This document shows positions 7,087 to 14,208 of a DNA stretch of 14,208 bases, piece by piece (within the stretch, counting starts at the first letter, position 1; the number at the start of each line of letters is the position of its first letter). The translations under genes were made by a program, and so were the position numbers. The stretch lies in NCBI GenBank assembly GCA_937906635.1, contig CALCYP010000069.1:1-14208 (forward strand). Reading direction: 5' to 3'. The notes under the pieces are model-generated. The model saw nothing but the letters and a program-made list of their open reading frames with translations. It made no database searches and was not told where the DNA came from. The DNA comes from an uncultured bacterium (GTDB lineage: Bacteria; Patescibacteriota; Gracilibacteria; Absconditabacterales; Absconditicoccaceae).

Positions 7087-7184
7087 AAGAAATTATTAGA
7101 TGTAAGTTGAATAAGTTATGAAAATATCAGATTAGTTTAGCTGATGGGATTAAGAGTTTATATGAGTGGTTTTTGGAAAAGTAA
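7087..7184 (+). pseudogene. fcl: GDP-L-fucose synthase 3'-end remnant, copy 3 (frameshifted)
   Basis: The sequence begins AAG AAA TTA TTA GAT GTA AGT (KKLLDVS) as in copy 1, then has lost about 4 nt at the KL codons. It resumes in another frame as KYQISLADGIKSLYEWFLEK with TAA. The codon for the conserved Trp after Gly is also missing. It begins about 50 bp after the ParA stop. No full leader precedes it, although ATTACAATTTCTCATCC just upstream loosely resembles the beginning of the leader element. Confidence 0.75.
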
Positions 7185-7285
7185 AATACCGACTTAATTA
7201 AACTGCAATTTCATATCAATCAGTCAAACCAATCTCTTTACTAGAAAGTTTTGCGTCTTTTGTAAACTCATCACACATTATAATT
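7185..7285. other. Spacer without recognised genes
   Basis: A short A+T-rich spacer lies between the third fcl tail and the stop of a possible small minus-strand ORF. It contains TGCAATTTCATATCAAT, reminiscent of the first bases of the leader element but too short to call. Nothing else is evident. Confidence 0.3.
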
Positions 7286-7417
7286 CTAATCGTCGTCATC
7301 TTCTCGGTTACTTACAGCATAAACTTCATCACGATACATTGATAATCAATACGATATAATATCTCATTCCTTTTCAGTAGCTCTCCATGGTAAATCTCCA
7401 TGAGATCGATTGATCAT
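7286..7417 (-). CDS. Small hypothetical protein, 43 aa, acidic C-terminus
   Basis: Read with UGA as Gly, the frame gives MINRSHGDLPWRATEKEG, then a middle SYGLSMYRDEVYAVSN, and ends REDDDD before TAG. Residue composition is protein-like and hydrophilic, and the other two frames of this strand look less natural. An in-frame TAA lies just upstream of the WM codons, so this is either a genuine short gene or the 3' end of a broken one. I recognise no family. It lies divergently upstream of the AAA/DUF4143 ATPase, where a small antitoxin or regulator could sit; nothing in the sequence proves that role. Confidence 0.38.
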
Positions 7418-7507
7418 CCATTCAGCATTTTATCTCAATATTTTGAAATAATTGTACTTTTATAATAAAAAAAATTTCTCATTTAATGATATAGTAAATA
7501 TTAGCAG

Positions 7508-7527
7508 TTAATAACTTATATTATTAA
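7508..7527. repeat. Perfect 7-bp palindrome, possible operator
   Basis: TTAATAA (7508-7514) and TTATTAA (7521-7527) flank a 6-bp centre. It lies about 85 bp upstream of the AAA/DUF4143 ATPase start. It could be an operator, but A+T-rich palindromes occur easily by chance. Confidence 0.3.
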
Positions 7528-7530
7528 CAC

Positions 7531-7563
7531 TCCCCAAACAACAAAAAAACTTGAATTTGGGGA
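7531..7563. repeat. Inverted repeat with G:C-rich arms, hairpin or terminator
   Basis: TCCCCAAA (7531-7538) and TTTGGGGA (7556-7563) form an 8-bp perfect stem with a 17-nt loop. The four consecutive G:C pairs stand out in this A+T-rich spacer. On the plus strand it is not followed by a T run. It lies in the leader of the ATPase gene and could act as a transcript hairpin or a protein-binding site. Confidence 0.5.
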
Positions 7564-7612
7564 ATGAAAAAATATTATAAGTCATAATTATTTATTTTTA
7601 ATGTTATTATTT

Positions 7613-8803
7613 ATGAAATTTATTAAAAGAGAGTACCTTCAAGAAGTTGTAAATCTTATTGGGACTTCAGATATAAAAGTAATCACTGGGGTAATGCGTA
7701 GTTGAAAGTCAGAGTTGTTAGAAAAATTTGAAACATATTTGATAGAAAATGTTATGGATTGTAATATAATAAAAATTAATTTTAACCTTTTGGATTTTGA
7801 TGAATTGAGAGATTACAAAAAATTGAATGAATATATTGAGAGCAGATATAATCCAAGTAAAAAGAACTTTGTTTTAATTGATGAAGTTCAAATGTGTAAT
7901 AACTTTGAAACAACAATCAACAGTCTCCATGCTTCTAAAAAATATGATATTTATATCACTTGATCGAATGCTTTTTTATTGAGTAGTGATTTAGCAACTC
8001 TTTTTACATGAAGAACATATGAGATTAAGATATTCCCTTTTTCTTTTAAAGAATTTTTAACATATTATCAATATACAGATAAACAAAGCGCTTTTGATGA
8101 ATTTGTTCGTCAATGATGAATGGCTTGAGCTTATCAATATCAAACTCAAATTCAAAAAGATAATTATCTTCTTGAAGTTTATAATGCTTTAATTGTAAGA
8201 GATATTAAAACGAAATATAAAATCAAATATACAGATTTGCTTGATAATCTTTGTGATTTTTTAATGGACAACATTTCGAATATTACAAGTATTAGAAAAA
8301 TAACAAATGAATTTAAATCGAAATGAGTTTCTGTGGATCATAAAACAATTAGTGCATATATTAGTTATCTTTGTAACGCTTTTCTTTTCTATCAAGTAAA
8401 AAGGTATGATATTCAATGAAAAAAATATTTATCTATGCAAAATAAATATTATCTTGTAGATCAATGATTTAAATTTGCCAGATTGTGAACTAAAAATATA
8501 AATCTTTGAAGAGTTTATGAAAGTATTGTAGCAATAGAACTTTTAAGAAGAGGATATGAAGTATATGTTGGTATATTAAATCAAAAAGAAATTGATTTTG
8601 TAGCATTAAAACATAGTGAAAAAATATATATTCAAGTATCTGATAATATTAGTGAAGAAAAAACTTTACAGAGAGAGGTGTCTCCATTATTACAAATAAG
8701 AGATGCTTATCCAAAAATCTTAATAGCAAGGACAAGGTTTCAACCTTATCAATACGAATGAATAAAGATTATAGATATTGCTGATTGGTTAATTCAAAAT
8801 TAA
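7613..8803 (+). CDS. AAA (AAA_14) ATPase with C-terminal DUF4143 domain
   Basis: This 396-residue protein is a typical AAA_14/DUF4143 ATPase, a family common in archaea and host-associated bacteria with no established function. Visible motifs are Walker A GVMRSGKS (26-33), Walker B FVLIDEVQ (86-93), the sensor-like ITGSNAFLL (115-123) and TGRTYEIKIFPFSFKEFL (132-149). The DUF4143 part contains YYLVDQGFKFA and a nuclease-fold-like segment, QKEIDFVALKHSEKIYIQVS, which keeps the D and the QV of a PD-(D/E)xK pattern. Two internal runs (SG of Walker A, QGGMAGAY) depend on UGA-Gly. It is monocistronic, lies after the third fcl tail, and uses GGN rarely. Family is secure; a mobile-element or defence role is inferred from location. 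Confidence 0.9.
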
Positions 8804-8958
8804 AAATTTTCCACATAATTCTTTAATGGAATTATTATAAATTATCTATATTCTATTAAAATAGAATTTAAACAATTTGTAGTCTGTTATAATAGAATAC
8901 AATCTAGAAATAAAATTCCACTATGATTGTTTTGATTAATTAATCCTAAAAAAGTAAA
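8804..8958. other. A+T-rich spacer with a weak hairpin and a -10-like box
   Basis: AATTC (8817-8821) and GAATT (8829-8833) form a small hairpin after the ATPase gene. TATAAT (8888-8893), preceded by TG one base before, is a good extended -10 on the plus strand for a transcript through leader copy 3. No clear -35 accompanies it. I see no ORF. Confidence 0.35.
8851..8866. promoter_or_regulatory. Perfect palindrome TTCTATT-AA-AATAGAA
   Basis: A 16-bp perfect palindrome lies 21 bp upstream of the TATAAT box at 8888. Its half site AATAGAAT recurs at 8891-8898, overlapping that -10. The placement suggests an operator controlling the sugar-cluster transcript, but A+T composition makes chance occurrence possible. 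Confidence 0.33.
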
Positions 8959-9069
8959 AATTTCATATTGCAATTCATCCAAATCTCTGTATAGTGATAT
9001 AGCCAAATCATTATACAGACAGAATCGCAGCAACTGATAACTAAAGATTCGTCTGTCTTTAGTTTTTTT
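8959..9069 (+). ncRNA. Leader element, copy 3, upstream of the nucleotide-sugar cluster
   Basis: This 111-nt element has three predicted pairings. P1 is CTGTATAGTGAT (8987-8998) with ATCATTATACAG (9007-9018), 12 bp including one G:U. P2 is ACAGACAGAATC (9015-9026) with GATTCGTCTGT (9046-9056), 11 bp with one bulged A. The terminator stem is 9039-9047 with 9056-9064. P2 excludes both P1 and the terminator, the logic of a transcription attenuator. It ends 11 bp before rfbF. TTGCAA (8968-8973) with TATAGT (8990-8995) at 16 bp also makes a good promoter overlapping P1. In that case P1 would be a DNA operator rather than RNA. Confidence 0.6.
9039..9069 (+). terminator. Rho-independent terminator of leader copy 3
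   Basis: A 9-bp perfect stem, AACTAAAGA with TCTTTAGTT, has an 8-nt loop and a seven-T tract. It lies between the proposed promoters and rfbF, so it should limit transcription of the sugar cluster unless bypassed. Confidence 0.7.
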
Positions 9070-9080
9070 GATTAAATTCA

Positions 9081-9848
9081 ATGAAAACAGTAATCCTTGC
9101 ATGATGACTTTGAACTCGTCTTGCAGAAGAGACGGTTATTAAACCAAAGCCAATGGTAGAAATTTGATGAAAGCCAATCATTTGGCATATTATGAAAATA
9201 TATTCTCATTATTGATATAATGAATTTATAGTATGTTTGGGATATAAATGATATTACATCAAAGAATGGTTCGCAAATTATTTTCTTCATAATAGTGATG
9301 TAACAATCTCGACAAAAGATAATTCAATTGACGTTCATAATTCGCATTGCGAAGATTGGAAAGTTACATTAGTTGATACATGAGAGGCCACTATGACATG
9401 AGGAAGGATAAAAAGAGTGAAAGATTATATTAATTGAGATGAATTTATGCTAACTTACTGAGATTGAGTAAGTGATATAGATATTAAAGCATTAGTTGAT
9501 TTTCATCATTCACATAAAAAATTAGCTACATTAACAGCAGTTGTACCAGAATGAAAATTTTGAAAATTGTCAGTTGATTGAGATATGATTACAGAATTTG
9601 CCGAAAAAAAGGATAATAAAGATAATTGGATGAACTGATGATTTATGGTTCTTAATAAGAAGGTTATTGATTATATAGATTGAGATGCTATGCCATTTGA
9701 AATGGATCCACTAGAGAATCTTGCTAGTAGCGGAGAGTTGATTGCATATAAACATCGTTGATTTTGGTCCCCAATGGACACAATTAAGCAAAAAAATGAT
9801 TTGAATAATTTATGGAATAACTGAGAAGCTAAACGAAAAGTTTGGTAG
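9081..9848 (+). CDS. rfbF: Glucose-1-phosphate cytidylyltransferase
   Basis: RfbF makes CDP-glucose from glucose-1-phosphate and CTP, the entry step to CDP-linked 3,6-dideoxy and branched sugars of surface polysaccharides. The 255-residue protein is full length. It opens with MKTVILAGGLGTRLAEE and KPKPMVEIGGKPIIWHIMKI, the family's nucleotide-binding and sugar-phosphate signatures. TGEATMTGGRIKR, TYGDGVSD (metal-binding Asp) and a C-terminal FWSPMDT segment follow. Three of the four Gly in the AGGLGTR loop are UGA, or all depending on register. Overall UGA outnumbers GGN about 20 to 3. It is the first gene of the cluster, 11 bp after leader copy 3, with no Shine-Dalgarno. Confidence 0.95.
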
Positions 9849-9868
9849 TTTTATAATTGTGTAAGATT

Positions 9869-10753
9869 ATGAAAAAAAAGATATTGCTTACATGAGGGAG
9901 CGGTTTTATTGGGCGTAATATTCGTGAATCATATTTATCTGAGAAATATGATATTGTTGCACCAACGCACAAAGAAATTGATTTTTCGGATACAGAATTA
10001 GTTGATGAATATTTTGAATCAAAACAATTTGATATTGTTTTACATACGGCTGTAAAACCAAGTCATAGAGCAGTAATTGATAGAACTGATATACTATGAA
10101 CCAATTTACGTATGTTCGAAAATTTGGAACGTAATAAACACAGATTTGAAAAGCTTATAAATTTTGGCTCGTGAGCTATATATGATATTGCAAAGAATAA
10201 TTCTGAAGTTTCCGAAAATGATATATATAAAAATATGGGGATTGATGAGCATAGTTTTGCTAAATACGTCATACAAAAACAGATTGATGGAATACCAAAT
10301 TTTGTTAATCTGAATATATTTTGAATATTTGGGAAGTATGAAGATTACTCCATTCGTTTTATATCTAATGCAATTGCAAAATCTCTATTTTGATTACCTA
10401 TAACTTTACGTCAAAATCGTAGATTTAGTTATTTGTATATTGATGATTTAATGCCGATTATTGAGCGATTCATTGAAAATGAGCAGAAATATAAATCTTA
10501 TAATATTGTTCCAGATGGCTATGTCGAATTACATGATATTGCATATATCATTTCAAATATTGCTGGTGGTACTGATGTAAAAATAGCAAGTGATTGATAT
10601 TGATTAGATTATTATGGTTCTAATGAACGTTTAAAAAATGAATATAAAGATGCGGAATTTACATCTATTAACGAAGCAATACTTGAATTATATAGTTGGT
10701 ATAAGAAAAATCTTAACACAATCGATAAAAAATCTTTATTATTTGATAAATAA
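9869..10753 (+). CDS. Extended SDR, NAD(P)-dependent sugar-nucleotide epimerase/reductase with altered catalytic Tyr
   Basis: This 294-residue Rossmann-fold protein resembles NAD-dependent epimerase/dehydratases and GDP-fucose-synthase-like reductases. It has GGSGFIG (9-15), NFGSGAIYD (98-106) with the conserved Ser, and RFSYLYIDDL (185-194). The catalytic YxxxK motif reads HSFAK (128-132), with His (CAT) in place of Tyr (TAT/TAC) and the Lys retained. It probably acts late in the pathway, reducing or epimerising a CDP-4-keto-sugar, if the altered site is active. It starts 20 bp after rfbF and ends 2 bp before the aldolase start. Glycine codons are mixed, about 7 UGA to 10 GGN. Confidence 0.88.
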
Positions 10754-10755
10754 AT

Positions 10756-11547
10756 ATGAATACGTTAGAAAGGTGTATGTATGACTCATTACATGAAATG
10801 AAAGAAGAATATAGTTTGTCTGGGATTAAACTATCATTTGAAGATGAATGATTGAACATGGATCAGGCACAAACTATATCTTCTATCGCATATAAGGCTG
10901 GAGTTGATGTGTCTATGAAAATTGGTGGAGCTGAAGCAAAACGTGATATTCGTGATGCGAGAATTTTATGAGTTCATAAGGTTGTTGCGCCGATGGTAGA
11001 AAGTGAATACGCTTTGAAAAAATTTATGAATGCAGTATCAAAAATCTATGTTGAAGATGAAATGAATGATACAGATTTTTTAGTTAATATTGAGACAATA
11101 ACATGATTCAAAGCTGCTAAATCAATGTTGAGTTCTTCACAGGCGCAAAATTTATCTGGAGTTATATTGGGTCGCTCAGATTTTGTAGGGTCTATGTGAA
11201 AGGATAAGTCATTTGTTAATTCTGATGAAATGTTTCAAATTGCATCTGAATTAGCTAGTATATGCAAACAAGCGAATAAAAAATTCTTTGTTGGTGGTAA
11301 TGTCAATGCAGAATCTATCAATTTTTTTAGGGATTTAAAAAAGATTCATTTAAGTGGGTTAGAAACTAGGAATATTATTTTTAAGTCAGATGTTTTAAAT
11401 CTAGAAAATGTTGAAAATGCTATTTCACAGGCATTATCTTTCGAATTATTATTGTTAGAGGTTAAAGATAAAATCTATGAAACCATGATAAACGAAGATT
11501 ATCGTCGTATGGAAGATATCAGATCTAGATTTATAAATAAGTGATAA
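10756..11547 (+). CDS. HpcH/HpaI aldolase / citrate lyase family protein
   Basis: The 263-residue product looks like a TIM-barrel aldolase of the HpcH/HpaI (citrate lyase beta-like) superfamily. It has GIKLSFEDEG near the N-terminus, VSMKIGGAEAKRDI, VVAPMVESEYALKKF, VNIETITGF and GVILGRSDFVGSMG. These enzymes cleave or form C-C bonds of pyruvate- or acetyl-derived substrates with a divalent metal; the substrate here is unknown. Members of this type occur in polysaccharide clusters. The reading frame ends AAG UGA UAA, so under code 25 the protein gains a C-terminal Gly and stops at UAA. It nearly abuts the preceding SDR and is followed by the HAD gene 2 bp later. Gly codons are about 5 UGA to 10 GGN. 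Confidence 0.85.
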
Positions 11548-11549
11548 TA

Positions 11550-12317
11550 ATGAGCGAACTTAATCTAGAAATTTTGAAATGTGTAGCTTTCGATTTAGAT
11601 GGAACAATCTATTTTGGTAGTAAACAATTAGCTGGATGAGCACAAAAAGTCATAGATTTCTTGCGCAATAAATTTGGGCGTGTATGTTTTATTACAAATA
11701 ATTCTGCACTAACAAGGCATCAATTATATGAAAGATTATGCAACTTAAGCATTCTTATTGATGAAGATGAAGTCTTAAATTCAAGTTATTTGATATCTAG
11801 ATATTTAATACTAAACCAGATAAAACAAGTTCGGTGTATTGGTACGGATAATTTATGCCAAGAATTAAAACTTAATGGCATTGAGCCCAAATCCGAACAT
11901 CCAGAATGAATAGTTATTTGATATAATCCAAAATTTACTTTGTCAGACATAGAAGATGTTTTAAAAGTTTATACACCAAAATGTAAAATTATTATTGCAA
12001 ACACAGAACGTACTTATCCACGTGATAATGGTGTAATCACACCAGGTGCGGGTGCAATATCGGCAGCTTTCATGCATACAGTTAATCGTACAGATGGTGT
12101 TATTCTGGGTAAGCCAAACATTTTGATGTTAGATATGGTTGCTAAATTGTATAATTTGTCTCCAGAAGAAATATTAGTTATAGGTGATACTTATGAAAGT
12201 GATATTCAAATGGCTGAAATGTATGGTTCTCAATCTATATTAATAAGGAATGGAGATGTAAATGATTATTTTTGCAATAATGTTAATGAGTTACAAGATT
12301 TATTATTTATTTTATAA
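11550..12317 (+). CDS. HAD-superfamily (IIA, NagD-like) phosphatase
   Basis: The 255-residue protein contains FDLDGTIYFG (14-23) with the nucleophile D15 and acid D17. It also has FITNNSA (47-53, motif II Thr/Ser), ILGKPN (motif III Lys, followed by the MLDMVAK helix) and VIGDTYESDIQMA (motif IV acidic cluster). Capped HAD-IIA enzymes dephosphorylate sugar phosphates, p-nitrophenyl phosphate or nucleotides. Here it may remove a phosphate from an intermediate of the same sugar pathway. It overlaps neither neighbour and shares the operon. Only about 3 of 17 glycines are UGA, and CGT arginine is frequent, unlike rfbF and the island genes. Confidence 0.9.
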
Positions 12318-12329
12318 CAAGAAATAAAA

Positions 12330-14111
12330 ATGATTAAAGTTTCTGATTATATTATGAAAAGATTACGTGATGTTTATTGAGCAGATACTGTATTTATGGT
12401 ATCTTGAGGTGGGGCGATGCACTTAAATGATAGTGTTGGTAAATATATGAATTATGTTTGTAATCACAATGAACAAGCATGTGGGATTGCTGCAGAAGGT
12501 TATGCTCGTGTAAATCAAAAATTAGCAGTAGTTAATGTTACAACTGGTCCCGGTGGACTAAATACTTTGAATGGTGTAATGGGAGAATGGACTGATAGCG
12601 TTCCTGTACTCTATCTATCTGGACAAGTTAAATACTCGACAACATTAGATTCTTGCAAAAATATACCTTTGCGTCAATTAGGAGATCAAGAAGTTGATAT
12701 TATCTCTGTTGTAAAACCATTAACAAAGTATGCTGAAATGGTACGTAATGCAAATGATATTAAATATCACCTTGATAGAGCTGTTTATTTAGCCACACAT
12801 GGACGTTTTTGACCAACATGGCTTGATATCCCACTGAATATACAAGCAGCTATGATTAATGAAGATGAATTACGTGAATATGATCCAAGTGAAGACGAAT
12901 TACAATTACCAAATATTGATAATGAAATTCAACAATTGGTAGAAATGATAAAAGAGGCAAAAAGACCTCTGTTTGTTGCAGGTCATGGTATCAGATTATC
13001 CGGTGCTTTAAAAGAATTTGAGGAATTGGTTGCAAAAACAAATATTCCCGTTGTGACAACTATGAATGGTTTTGATACTGTCACTGAAGATAATCCAAAT
13101 TTTGTAGCACGTATTGGTACGGTAGCAAATCGTGCAGGTAATTTTACATTACAAAATGCTGACTTGGTTATAACAGTTGGATCTCGTAATAACATTCGTC
13201 AGGTATCTTATAATTGGGAAAATTATGCAAAAAATGCAAAATTAGTTTGCATTGATATAGATGCTGCTGAATTAGATAAGCCTACATTAAATCCAGAATT
13301 AAAAATTAATGCTGATTGTAAAGATTTTATTGTAAATTTATGTCAAGCTATTGAGACACGTAATAAAGACTCATGGAATCAGTGGACTCGTGATATTAAA
13401 TTAAAATATCCTCCAGTATCTGAAGCACCTCGTATTAAAGACAATCCTATTGAACCATATTCATTTATTGAAACGTTGATTAAGAATTTTGATAAAGATG
13501 CTGTTATTGTTTGAGGTAATGGTACCGCCTTTTTACTCCCTTTTCAAGTTTGACAAGTAAAACAAGGACAACGTTACATTTGGAATAGTGGTGATGCATC
13601 TATGGGATATGATTTGCCCGCAGCCATCGGTGCTTGTTTTGCTAATAATTGTAAAGACACTATTTGTTTAGCATGAGATGGTTCTATAATGATGAATTTA
13701 CAAGAATTGCAAACAATAAAACATTATAATCTACCAATAAAATTATTTGTTTTGAATAATGATGGTTATATTTCAATACAACAAACGCAAAATAATTTCT
13801 TTGAGGGTCGTAAAACAGCGTGTACACGTGATAGTTGAGTAACATTACCAGATTTTATACGTGTTGGTGAAGCTTTTGGTTTACCAACAATGAAAATTGA
13901 CTCTAAAAATAATTTGGATGAACAGATTCAAAAAGTATTAAAGACAGAATGACCTATATTATGTGAAGTTATGTTGACTCCTTGATATATATTTGCACCA
14001 AAATTATCTGCCAAGAAACTACCAGATGGTTCAATGATTTCTCCATCATTGGAAGATTTATATCCATTTTTACCTGAAGAGGAAATTAAGGAAAATATGT
14101 TAACGAATTAA
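12330..14111 (+). CDS. Thiamine-diphosphate enzyme, acetolactate-synthase-like
   Basis: This is a 593-residue ThDP enzyme of the acetohydroxyacid synthase/pyruvate decarboxylase fold. The N-terminal PYR domain has the catalytic Glu in CNHNEQACGIAAEGYAR (E48) and TTGPGGLNTLNGV. The central domain (about 190-330) includes RPLFVAGHGIRLSGA. The C-terminal PP domain carries the ThDP/Mg motif AGDGS (448-452) to LNNDGY (475-480), with the usual spacing. In CDP-sugar clusters such an enzyme can use pyruvate to add a two-carbon branch to a keto-sugar, as YerE does for yersiniose. That role is inferred from its neighbours. No small regulatory subunit or other branched-chain amino-acid genes are present. 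Glycines are about 32 GGN to 9 UGA and CGT is common, suggesting a recently acquired gene. Confidence 0.93.
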
Positions 14112-14153
14112 TAAATTTTAGGTTGATGTATTTTATAACATAAAATTGTTCTA

Positions 14154-14208
14154 ATGCAAAATTTCTATAAATGAAAAACGATTCTAGTAACTTGATCAAC
14201 ATGATTCA
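14154..14208 (+). CDS. rfbG: Probable CDP-glucose 4,6-dehydratase, 5' end only
   Basis: Eighteen codons are visible and read MQNFYKGKTILVTGSTGF with UGA as Gly. This is the typical start of an extended SDR, with the glycine-rich TGxTGF NAD loop. The N-terminal extension F-Y-K-G-K is the form seen in CDP-glucose 4,6-dehydratases (N/DFYKGKKVLVTGHTGF). With rfbF at the head of the cluster, CDP-glucose dehydratase is the most likely identity; another sugar-nucleotide epimerase is possible. It begins 42 bp after the ThDP gene, behind a weak A+T hairpin (14130-14146). All three visible loop and FYKG glycines are UGA. Confidence 0.65.

Noticed and set aside
8887..9290. Two minus-strand open frames across leader copy 3 and rfbF
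   Set aside because: They overlap the conserved leader and the N-terminal signature of rfbF on the opposite strand.
12983..13195. Minus-strand open frame inside the ThDP gene
   Set aside because: It is a shadow of the central domain of a full-length enzyme.
1769..14111. Interpretation as a region full of pseudogenes with UGA stops
   Set aside because: The in-frame UGAs fall at conserved glycines in every gene and no other lesions are present, so reassignment explains them. Only the three fcl tails are truly degraded.
14130..14146. ATTTTA-N5-TAAAAT hairpin as terminator after the ThDP gene
   Set aside because: The stem is 6 bp of A:T only and lacks a proper T tract; read-through into rfbG is more likely.
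1..14208. UGA as tryptophan (Mycoplasma-type code 4)
   Set aside because: UGA occupies Walker A and GDG glycines, while conserved tryptophans use TGG.

Overview
This window reads coherently only if UGA is glycine rather than a stop (translation table 25). The standard table breaks almost every gene here. With UGA as Gly, at least twelve uninterrupted proteins appear with UGA at invariant glycines, such as the Walker A loops of ClpB and ParA, the GGTAMR motif of AbiEii, the nucleotide-binding loop of RfbF and the GDGS motif of a thiamine-diphosphate enzyme. TGG is still Trp, and TAA and TAG are the stops. With the strong A+T bias, this points to a Gracilibacteria (BD1-5) or Absconditabacteria (SR1) member of the Patescibacteria/CPR. 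None of the predicted starts has a recognisable AGGAG-type ribosome-binding site.

Region 1 (1-2551) holds housekeeping genes. On the minus strand is the 5' part of clpB, 445 codons running off the left edge, behind a CIRCE-like operator (HrcA target). An intergenic stretch with one doubtful small ORF follows. Next, on the plus strand, is a HAD-family, phosphomannomutase-like phosphatase.

Region 2 (2657 to about 9070) looks like an accessory island. It holds a Fic protein whose catalytic His is Gln, with paired TTGGTGACA repeats upstream; an abiEi-abiEii type IV toxin-antitoxin pair; an orphan ParA-type ATPase; and an AAA/DUF4143 ATPase. Three decayed copies of the 3' end of a GDP-L-fucose synthase gene (fcl) lie between these cargoes, at about 4012, 5808 and 7087. 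Two full copies (3883-3994, 8959-9069) and one eroded copy (5705-5782) of a roughly 110-nt leader element with competing hairpins and a terminator also occur. The first two fcl tails sit directly behind a leader copy, so [leader + gene tail] appears to be the repeated scar between cargo modules.

Region 3 (9081-14208) is a compact plus-strand nucleotide-sugar cluster behind the third leader copy: rfbF (CDP-glucose synthesis), an extended SDR, a HpcH/HpaI-type aldolase, a HAD-IIA phosphatase, an acetolactate-synthase-like ThDP enzyme, and the first 18 codons of a likely CDP-glucose 4,6-dehydratase (rfbG). Together they suggest a CDP-linked deoxysugar, possibly with a ThDP-enzyme-added branch, for a surface polysaccharide. 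Glycine codon use changes along the cluster, from about 20 UGA : 3 GGN in rfbF to about 9 UGA : 32 GGN in the ThDP enzyme. This suggests that its middle genes came from a standard-code donor and are still being recoded.
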